Below are positions 56,574-64,000 of a stretch of DNA of 64,000 nucleotides, one piece after another. Each line of letters starts with the position of its first letter. The stretch's first letter is position 1. The notes beneath the pieces are model-generated. The model was given only the letters and a program-made list of their open reading frames with translations, was not told where the DNA came from and did no database searches. Position numbers and translations under genes: made by a program. This stretch comes from Atkinsonella hypoxylon (Eukaryota > Ascomycota > Sordariomycetes > Hypocreales > Clavicipitaceae), in NCBI GenBank assembly GCA_000729835.1, contig JFHB01000011.1, positions 186,001 through 250,000 of the forward strand. Reading direction: 5' to 3'.

Positions 56574-59500
56574 ATGGTCTCCATGGCCGAACCGTCTTAT
56601 ACCGGTCTGTTCTCACAACAGCAACGTCCCGACGAATTCAACCGTTACCCCGAGCCCCCTCCAAGCGCTTTTGCTTCCACGTCTCCTATGGACCTTGGCG
56701 TGGCATTTTCAGTAGCCACACCCGTTGGATTAGAACCCTCCTTGTACGCCGAGACTCCGAACTATGTCTTGACCAGCCATACGTCCCCTGGCTTGCATAC
56801 AGATGATCTTGATGCGAAACTGTCCTCATCTGGTCTTTCATCCACATCTGTTCCCTCCGCGCCGTCGTCAGCCGTCGGTTCGCCGCAGTCAAATCCTGGT
56901 CAACTTGGAGTCTCAGATTGGGGCAATAACACAATGAATCTACAGCCGAACATTGTTGGAAGCGATTACATGAATGGGACAGAGTATTTTCATGGTTCTG
57001 GAATGGACGAATACAACAGCTTCGACTTTGGTGCACAACCCAAATCCTTCGTCGGTAAGTCTCTTCAGCACACTTGAAGCACATCTCATTCACTCAACTG
57101 TGTTTGTGTGTTTGCTGGCCGAATTCACTTCTCAATTGTCTGCCTCATCTACGCGGCCGGATATACCAGTGTATGCTTGCAATACCAATCGGACAAGGCT
57201 TGTCGCTGGCACAAAACCACACTAATTTCGCAGGGTTTGTTCTACACTTCCTGACACTGTTTGACATGATACAAATATCGAAGTGGGCTGTTGTCTCATT
57301 CTGCCGCAAGCGAAGCGCCGAGTGGCGGCACGACGTTGGAGCAGCTGCTTCTCCCACGTTAAGTTCCTTGGTCTATCTTGTCCCCTTTCTCGTTTGCCCG
57401 CCATGCCTGGCACAATCGGCTGCTTGTTGGCGAGTGCCAGTGGGCTAACACAACGCGAGATGCTTATCGCTACATTTGGATGTCTTCGAGGGGCTATGCG
57501 GCGGGTCCCCGCAGTTCAGCTATCACCGTGCAAGCCATGCGTGAGTCTTACCCGCGGCCGGTTTGACCGGTGCAGCGCTGGTCGCTTTCATGCTGGCGGT
57601 CCACCAATCGAGTTCAGCAGGCATGGCGGACATTTGATGGAAAGCGCTGCGCGAGTGGGCAGCCAGGCTTCAACGGGCCGACCAGTTTTGTCTCGCATCG
57701 CTAGCCAGTAGAGGCGGGCCAGCGCAGCACAGCACAGCACAGCACAGCACAGCACAGCACAGCACAGCACAGTACGTCGGTCCAGTGTTCGCGGTCTGGT
57801 CTTGTACTGAGCAACACCGCGACCCTACAGTAGCGTCAACTGGTGCTACAGTAGCGTGCAGTTGCAGTGCTTGCCTGCCCTGCATAGCCCCCGTCTCTCT
57901 TCTCTCCGTCGCCTATACATGCAGGGCCCATTCATGGCCCAGTACGTACCCAGTACCCATCACTCATTGCCTCGATGACCTAATAGCCCAGCCCTTGGCC
58001 CTTGGCCCTTGCCCCTAGCCTAGCCTATAGCCTTAGCCTATAGCCTATATAACCTGTCGTCCATATGTGGAATACCGACCGGGCTCCCCGTTCCTCCCTC
58101 CCTTGCTTAGACCCGTGTGGCCCCGGCTCCCTCTCGGAACTAAAGGCGCTTTGGCCGCCTTTCCGCCTTTGGCTTCATCGTCTAATTTTCATCGTCGTCG
58201 TATTTTCATTCAGTTGCTGCTTAGAGCGTCTTGCATCAGACCACCAGCAGTCACCATCTGCACATGCACATGCACATGCATATGCATATGCTTGTATGCA
58301 TTTTGCGAAGACTAGTCATTTATCATCTTATCATTCTGGCAAAAATGTCTTTCGCAAGCATGTTTACTGACCCTGTTTCGCTCTCACCAGATCCTTCTCT
58401 AATTCACCCCGAGATTGCTCGCCCACCGATGCCGATCTCCCCCTTCGATGGCCACTTTCACCATGCCACAACCCATGCATTCGTACCCTCGCCATCGCTT
58501 TCATCTTCGTCCCCACAGTCAAACATGGTCCGTGCCGATACCACCTCACCTTTTCTTCATAGCGGCACCTTCGCCCCGGGCTACACTACCAGACCCTACG
58601 GCAACCCCATCGATCCTAATGGCCGCCGCGTCAGCAGGGCCAACTACATATCGTCCGGGGGATCTGCGGATTTCAGCGGTGATGAATCTAAGGAGAAGCA
58701 AGGATGCACATATCCCGACTGTGGCAAAGTGTTCAAGGACTTGAAGGCACATATGCTCACGCATCAGACTGAGCGCCCAGAGAAATGTCCCATTCAAACC
58801 TGCGAATATCACGTCAAAGGCTTTGCACGAAAGTACGACAAGAACCGCCACACTTTAACCCACTACAAGGGTACCATGGTTTGTGGCTTCTGCCCCGGCT
58901 CTGGCTCACCTGCCGAGAAGTCGTTCAATCGAGCAGACGTTTTCAAGAGACATTTGACCGCCGTGCACGGTGTTGAGCAGACACCGCCAAACAGTCGCAA
59001 GAAGACTCCGACCGGTCTCGCCGCTGGCAAGCAGCTTACTGGTTACGCCCCAGACGCAACCGGAAAATGTAGCACCTGCTCCCAGACCTTCTCCAATGCT
59101 CAGGACTTCTATGAGCATTTGGATGATTGTGTGCTGCGCATTGTTCAACAAGAGGATCCCGCTGAAGCCATCAATGCCCAGCGATTGGCTGAAGTCGAGA
59201 ACGACAAGGTTGTGCATCAGACTTTGGAGAAGAATCACTTGCCGACGATGACGCCAACAACCTTGCAAGCTTCTCAAAATGATGATTATGATGACGATAT
59301 GGATTTGGGCGATGATGACGAAGCCGACTGTGCTTCCCGAACAAACTTATCGCCATCGAACAACAAGAAGGGCAATTTTGGTGTCAATGGTATCCATAAG
59401 TCCCGAGGTCTGACACATTCACGAGGGGGTGTGCCTATGGCGACCAAAACTCGTGGTCGCAAGAACCGACGTGACTACCCATCATCTTGGGGCTTCGATA

Positions 59501-59784
59501 AAGGTCAGATGACCATGCGAAAACGAATCATGGCTGTTTTTGATGGCCCTCGAAGATTAGCCAAGGACGATATGATGCTGTCAACTGATCACGAGGTTCG
59601 CATCAAGCTGTCGGATGGCAAATCATACGTAACCGATCTGGATGTGCAAACGCTGAAGCGCGCTGAAGGGTTCCATGGTACCACTGAAGAAGAGAAGGGA
59701 CCGTGGATTTCTGACGATCCCACTGAGGAACAGCTGAAGGAAATGCAAGCGATGCTGAAGACCAACTCGTCTGCTTCCATGTGA
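56574..59784 (+). CDS. C2H2 zinc-finger transcription factor with a 1.3 kb intron
   Basis: Structure: join(56574..57054,58391..59784), 624 residues. The donor GTAAGT after ...QPKSFV and the CACCAG acceptor join, in phase 1, to give QPKSFVDPSLIHPEI, which reads as one continuous Ser/Pro-rich activation region. The intron is 1336 nt, about twenty times the usual length here. Zinc-binding modules: CTYPDCGKVFKDLKAHMLTH near 266; CPIQTCEYHVKGFARKYDKN near 293; CGFCPGSGSPAEKSFNRADV near 325; and a weaker CSTCSQTF...EHLDDC near 387. An acidic stretch (DDYDDDMDLGDDDEAD) is near 465, followed by a basic segment (TKTRGRKNRRDY). Presumably a nuclear regulator; the target is unknown and I do not recognise a named orthologue. 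A second in-frame ATG at 58345 inside the intron could start a shorter form. Confidence 0.85.
57726..57770. repeat. (AGCAC)9 microsatellite
   Basis: Nine perfect AGCAC pentamers inside the long intron. Not a CRISPR array: there are no spacers, and the organism is eukaryotic. Confidence 0.95.
58345..58390 (+). promoter_or_regulatory. Possible alternative start of the zinc-finger protein
   Basis: ATG 58345 (CAAAAATGTC context) is in frame with exon 2 and encodes MSFASMFTDPVSLSP before reading through the splice acceptor. A transcript starting in the intron would give a protein of 479 residues with all zinc modules but without the first 160 residues. Inferred from sequence only. Confidence 0.45.
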
Positions 59785-60682
59785 TTTGGTCAAGCGGCAA
59801 GTTCAGCATTTAGTCTCACGCCACGTTGAGCTTCTCATATATGTGTGAGGACTCTAACCTCTTAAAACTTCCTCATTATCTACATTTCATAGTCATACTA
59901 GAAGACAGCATGGGATCACGGCGCATGGAATATGTTTAAAGAACCATCTGACATGGATTAGAAAGAGCGAGTGTAATGCGGTACCATTCTTTCGACGGAG
60001 TTCCGGTGCTGGCTTATTGGACTGATTTGTAATGAGATTCGGTTGGAAACGCCAACATGATGCTTTCTACCTTGTCTGGGAGCGAGCCAGGCTTAGGTCA
60101 GGATACCTGAACGCAATTTTTTTTTTTGGATACCCTGTATTGACAGATTTGTCGCATTATTAGAGCATTACAGAGTTTAGCTGATGGTTGGGAGATCCTT
60201 CGACTTGGGATTATTATTATTATTATTATTTATATTTTTTTGAAAAGGGAAATTTTGAGTTTTCATCCCTCAAATATGTAGCACCTTACTAGACATGTAC
60301 TCTGCTGTAGCCAAGACCCGGCGATAGTGCGTTGGTGTAACCCACTTGTTATTGGTCTGGGATTGCTTGCAGATGGTATTTCGAGATATCCTCATCGGAT
60401 TCTGTTGGTCGATGTGATTGAAGTCTTGAGAGCTGGCCGATGTCGTGGGCAGGGGGTAGTTGGGCCAAATTTTTGTTTGGTTTCGGGGCTCTTCATCCCC
60501 ACACTTCTTTGCCGTTTCTCGTTGGCAAGTAAAACCAAGGTGATGGATTTCTCTTCACTGTATCAAACTCTGCGCGGTGAGCCATACTGGTTATAATCCG
60601 CTTGAAGTCAAGTACGACGAATAGAATAGCATTTCTATTTACCCTTCCCCTCTTCCTCTCTTCCTATCTCTTCGTTTCTGCC
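59785..60682. other. Intergenic region upstream of the methyltransferase
   Basis: 898 bp. Contains a T-run at 60117-60127 and a (TTA)7 array at 60211-60231 followed by AT-rich sequence. A pyrimidine-rich CTTCCCCTCTTCCTCTCTTC stretch lies just before the methyltransferase ATG, as in many fungal leaders. No gene supported. Confidence 0.5.
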
Positions 60683-61603
60683 ATGGCATTGATGCAGCGC
60701 ATATTCCTCAAAGGCAATGAATCTTCCGAGCCGGAGGATTATTTCTACACGTCGCTCGGCGTCATTTTCCCGGATGATGTGACGAACCAGCACGGTGATG
60801 CGGAGCACAGTCTCATATATGCCTCACCACATCTGCCGAAACCGCTTCATCTCGACCTGGCGGATCCCGTGGATGAGGCCGACCGTAGGCTTTTCAGCCA
60901 TTACCTCTGGAACGCGAGCTTGCTGCTTGCAGAATTGGTGGAGAGGGACACTCTTGGTGTGGCGGAGGACGATGTGGATGACGGGAATCGAGAACTAGGA
61001 CACGGCGTGAGCTTTGATATTCGAGACAAGTCGGTACTCGAGCTCGGCGCGGGAACTGCGTTGCCAAGCACGATGGCTGGTCTCCTGGGAGCAGCTCGTG
61101 TGGTCGTGACCGACTATCCCGCACCAGCAGTCATGAAGACTCTCCAAGAAAACATCGCACGGAACATCCAGCCCGAGCTGTCTCCCCCAAACAGCCAGAC
61201 CACGCCGCGCTCGTCCATCACAGTGACGGGCCATTCCTGGGGCGACCTGGACGCCACGAACCCCCTCTGCCAAGCAAACCGTCACGCATTTGACCGTGTC
61301 ATTGTCGCAGATTGCCTCTGGATGCCGTGGCAACACGAGAACTTGCACAAGTCCATCGACCACTTTCTGAAGAACACACCCGATGCCCGCTGCTGGATTG
61401 TAGCCGGGTTCCATACTGGCCGTGAGAACATGAGGGGTTTCTTCGCCGAGGAGGCTCTTGCGCAGTATGGCCTCGTCGTGGACAGGATATGGGAGAGGGA
61501 TTGTGATGGGCGGCATAGGGAATGGTCGTGGGATCGGGAGGAAGATATTACGCGGAGGAAGAGATGGCTTGTTGTGTGTCTGCTGAGAAGGATGGACAGC
61601 TAG
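60683..61603 (+). CDS. Family-16-like SAM-dependent methyltransferase (NNT1/EFM7-like)
   Basis: Intronless, 306 residues. The frame is open upstream but only from a TTG; ATG 60683 in the context GCCATGG is the plausible start and follows a pyrimidine-rich leader. Residues about 70-90 contain FSHYLWNASLLLAELVE, the conserved segment before the Rossmann fold. Motif I is VLELGAGTALPSTMAG near 118, with the acidic motif II in VVVTDYP and a later DRVIVADCLWMPWQHENLH. C-terminal strands include CWIVAGFHTG and WLVVCLL. This pattern fits fungal nicotinamide-N-methyltransferase-like proteins, several of which methylate lysines or N-termini of translation factors. The substrate cannot be told from sequence. 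Confidence 0.85.
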   Translation: MALMQRIFLKGNESSEPEDYFYTSLGVIFPDDVTNQHGDAEHSLIYASPHLPKPLHLDLADPVDEADRRLFSHYLWNASLLLAELVERDTLGVAEDDVDDGNRELGHGVSFDIRDKSVLELGAGTALPSTMAGLLGAARVVVTDYPAPAVMKTLQENIARNIQPELSPPNSQTTPRSSITVTGHSWGDLDATNPLCQANRHAFDRVIVADCLWMPWQHENLHKSIDHFLKNTPDARCWIVAGFHTGRENMRGFFAEEALAQYGLVVDRIWERDCDGRHREWSWDREEDITRRKRWLVVCLLRRMDS

Positions 61604-62147
61604 CAGTCAGGGCTTTCATAATGATGCTTTGGCACTGCTTTACTGGAGTTGATTGAAATACGAGCGATGTTTCCATGTCTGGTGCTACCGGTACTTGTAT
61701 CCGCAGAGCACCACCAATTCTTTAGCTCTTTTCAGATGGCACAGCTGTGCTTCAAACAGAGTTGCGAAGAAGCCAGGCTCCGAGTCGTCTGACACGTAAA
61801 CAACACATTGCTATATTGTGAAAATAATGGCACAAATGCAGGGCGTACAACTTGCAGCGAAGATTCTAGCCCATCGCGCTCACATGCGCCTTGGCATTTT
61901 CCAAAATCACATAGTTAAGCGACCGGTGAATCCTCTTTGCCTCGGGGACGAATACTTGACGTTTCTACTTTGACTTGGACTGCGAGTTGAAACTGGCTTT
62001 CTACACGATCCAGGTTCACGTCCAACGCTGTGCCATTTCACCTGCATAAATTGTGCATTGACATGGATTGAACTAGTTACATGCAAGGCAATGCTATGAA
62101 AGCACTACTCAAGTTGAAAACCAAGTGGCAAACAGAGCCCTTTGGCC
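61604..62147. other. Convergent 3' region
   Basis: 544 bp between two stop codons. No gene or striking structure seen. Confidence 0.4.
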
Positions 62148-64000
62148 CTACTCTCGTCCGCCTTGGTTCTGTGCCTCGATGCTCGGCCCCTTCTCCTGCA
62201 CACGCACGACCAAGTCGTAGTTCACTCTTGTATTCTCCGCCACACTCAGAGCTCTCCTGACTGTCATTTCGTGCTTCTCGCGGACCAATCTTCTGAGCGC
62301 ACCTGTGAGAAACCCAGCCACCACGTCCACGGACCACGTGTCGGGGATCAAGCCTAGTACGTCCTCCACGTTGAACCATCCGCCGAAGCGCTCGAGTAGA
62401 GACCCCGTCTGCTCCACGCGGTCATCAACATCGGCAATGGCCAAGAACTCGCCGAGGATGATCTGGAATAGCCGGTGCTGCTGGTCTGCTTCCGGTAGGC
62501 TGTCGCTTCGGTAGCCCACCTGGGGTCGAGAGTACACGCTTGATCCGCCGCGGAGGCAATAGGCTACCGCGGTGTCATAGTCGCCGAGCTGATGGACGAG
62601 CAGGCGCAGTGCTTCCTCGTGGCGATGCTGACGTCCTGCCAAGATGATTGTCTCGGGCACAAGTAAGTCGCCGGGTAAGCGCTCGATGCGCCTTGCAATA
62701 GCAGCCACATCGTATTCGTGCGGACCGCCGAGGAGTTGCAGCAGTCGCAGGCGGCTTTTCCATATCTCGTCGTCCGGCGGCGCGTTCTCGGCCAAAAAGT
62801 GGTGGTATGTGGGTTTGGGAGCCTCTAAAGCCCGGTATGCGTCGTAAGCTGCCATGACGGTCTCGCGACTAGCCAGAGAGGCTTCTAGGTCGCCTAGGAC
62901 AACATCTAGATAGTACTTGAGGAGTTCTCCCACATACAAGGTGAGACCCTTGTCAAATACCAGATGCTCTAGGTAATACTTTACCGACGCGGGGGCCTTT
63001 GCTCGCAGAATATCAACTACTTGCGCCGGATCAAACCTGGCGCCCCTCCCCTCATCGGAAAACACCTGGACACCGAGCCGAGGATTCCTATTAGCGAGCC
63101 AAATCCCGTATTCTTCCACAAGAGCTCGACTATTTATTTTTCCAAGGTAGTCCCGCATACGTTGCTCGCCGTCTTGGAATTCATTGAAGGCGTCCTTCTC
63201 GCCGTCCAGGATACGCTTCCATGTTGCCAAGACTTCACCGACCATCTTGCGGCTCTGGTACAGCCTGCTGAGTACGAAGAACCGGCTGTATGATTCAAGA
63301 ACAGTGACGGCGCGGTCAAAGCAATCAACGCCATGATCTACTAATTCGTTCAGCTCGGCTCTGACAGCACCTCCTTTGACCGACGCATTGGATGAGCGTC
63401 GATCCAGTTCAAGCAGAGTAATCAGCAAGGTGGCGTCCACCGTTCGGAAGACTTCGCTCTCATCTGGCACACTGCCAAATCCCTTCATTTTCCTCCAAGA
63501 TGACAAAAAGCGCCACAAAAAGTGCAGAGTACGAGAATCAAGTCCCCGCAGTGCCTCCTTCGCTGAAGTTCCGAATGAGACACTGTGGAGGAAGTCTTCA
63601 GCAACCTTCTTCACACCAGCGTAAATCCAGATACCCCGAGGACCTTCAATTATCTCATTCCGAACACCAGGGACCAGTGATAAAACGACTCGCGGATCCA
63701 ACTTGCTATCCACCAATACATCCTCGAGGGCATGCAGCTCGGAATCCACGACTTGTTCGGCCGATAGTGGAGTCAGGATACTGATCAGAAGGAGAAGCCC
63801 AGCTTTTTGTCTTAAGTAATCCAGAGTCATGTAGTCCAGCTCGGTCCTGGCGTCGCGACCACGAATACGGGCCAGGATAGAATACAGAGGTCGTCTATCA
63901 ATATTTGTTATCTGACCACCAGATATTGCACCGTCCAGAAGAGTATCCAGCTGTATGATCAGAAGGTTTCGAATAATCCACCATATACGATTGCCTTGCC
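62148..64000 (-). CDS. VPS3: VPS3/VPS39-family tethering subunit, 5' truncated by the window edge
   Basis: The frame is open from the stop at 62148 to the right edge (64000) with no interruption, so the upstream end is missing; the first internal Met at 63830 is not the start, because conserved-looking sequence (GGQITNIDRRPLYSILARIR) continues upstream. At least 617 residues are visible. The part from about 63090 down resembles the VPS39/TGF-beta-receptor-associated domains: LGVQVFSDEGRGARFDPAQV, APASVKYYLEHLVF, then a zinc-less helical C-terminus with LLRLLVHQLGDYDTAVAYCL and VLGLIPDTWSVDVV. Proteins of this type tether endosomes or vacuoles in CORVET (VPS3) or HOPS (VPS39/VAM6). VPS3 is favoured by the short C-terminus, but VAM6 is possible. 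The missing N-terminal CNH domain would decide. Confidence 0.75.
   Translation of the reverse strand, partial: QGNRIWWIIRNLLIIQLDTLLDGAISGGQITNIDRRPLYSILARIRGRDARTELDYMTLDYLRQKAGLLLLISILTPLSAEQVVDSELHALEDVLVDSKLDPRVVLSLVPGVRNEIIEGPRGIWIYAGVKKVAEDFLHSVSFGTSAKEALRGLDSRTLHFLWRFLSSWRKMKGFGSVPDESEVFRTVDATLLITLLELDRRSSNASVKGGAVRAELNELVDHGVDCFDRAVTVLESYSRFFVLSRLYQSRKMVGEVLATWKRILDGEKDAFNEFQDGEQRMRDYLGKINSRALVEEYGIWLANRNPRLGVQVFSDEGRGARFDPAQVVDILRAKAPASVKYYLEHLVFDKGLTLYVGELLKYYLDVVLGDLEASLASRETVMAAYDAYRALEAPKPTYHHFLAENAPPDDEIWKSRLRLLQLLGGPHEYDVAAIARRIERLPGDLLVPETIILAGRQHRHEEALRLLVHQLGDYDTAVAYCLRGGSSVYSRPQVGYRSDSLPEADQQHRLFQIILGEFLAIADVDDRVEQTGSLLERFGGWFNVEDVLGLIPDTWSVDVVAGFLTGALRRLVREKHEMTVRRALSVAENTRVNYDLVVRVQEKGPSIEAQNQGGRE

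Larger units (their letters stand above)
57055..58390 (+). other. Unusually long intron of the zinc-finger gene
   Basis: 1336 nt between a GTAAGT donor and a CTCTCACCAG acceptor. It contains an AGCAC pentamer array (57726-57770), two CTACAGTAGCG copies near 57826 and 57846, CCTATAGCC-type repeats near 58016-58045 ending in a TATATAA box-like run, a pyrimidine-rich stretch ending CATTCAG near 58211, CACATG/CATATG repeats near 58259-58292, and an ATG at 58345 in the strong context CAAAAATGTC that is in frame with exon 2. These fit an internal promoter and alternative first exon. Confidence 0.7.

Noticed and set aside
57726..57770. CRISPR-like array
   Set aside because: Uninterrupted pentamer repeats without spacers in a eukaryotic intron.

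Overview
The window reads as nuclear chromosomal DNA of a filamentous ascomycete, most likely a Sordariomycete and probably Hypocreales. The reasons are genes split by many short (55-150 nt) GT-AG introns with CTAAC/CTAAT-like branch sites, a 149-residue calmodulin in seven coding exons, proteins typical of filamentous fungi, dispersed ACCTAGGT and TACGGAGTA motifs between genes, and the absence of any bacterial-style operon. Species cannot be decided from this sequence alone.

Layout. The first 40.8 kb are gene-dense. In order: a Sec7-PH Arf exchange factor of the SYT1 type (+), SRP72 (-), an NCBP3-like RNA-binding protein (+), the AP-1 gamma adaptin (-), calmodulin (-), the TLG2 syntaxin (+), a PPR-like mitochondrial protein (-), a COX7-like small subunit (+), clathrin light chain (-), the RTT103-type CTD-interacting protein (+), a mitochondrial MDL1-type ABC half transporter (+), a monoacylglycerol-lipase-like hydrolase (+), a CDF metal transporter (+), glycogenin (+) and the HRD1 ubiquitin ligase (-). 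From 40,835 to 56,573 no protein gene can be supported. This 15.7 kb holds simple repeats, small AT-rich islands, one inverted-repeat element and diverged duplicated fragments. It ends in a C2H2 zinc-finger transcription factor (+) that also carries a 1.3 kb intron. After it come a family-16-like methyltransferase (+) and a VPS3/VPS39-like tethering subunit (-) that runs off the right edge.

Exon structures were rebuilt by hand by joining reading frames at splice signals that restore family-conserved protein sequence. All joins keep frame and sum to whole codons. Several open reading frames are misleading if taken raw: two introns (99 nt in the Sec7 gene, 72 nt in HRD1) are multiples of three without stops, and two introns use GC donors (TLG2, glycogenin).

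Themes. Many of the genes belong to membrane traffic: Arf activation, AP-1, clathrin light chain, a TGN/endosome syntaxin, an endosomal tether, SRP and ERAD. Mitochondrial genes (PPR-like, COX7-like, MDL1-like) and storage metabolism (glycogenin, lipase) are interspersed. The least ordinary parts are the zinc-finger gene with its very long upstream region and intron, which contains a possible second start, and a roughly 330 bp inverted-repeat element carrying telomere-like motifs at 31.1-31.4 kb.
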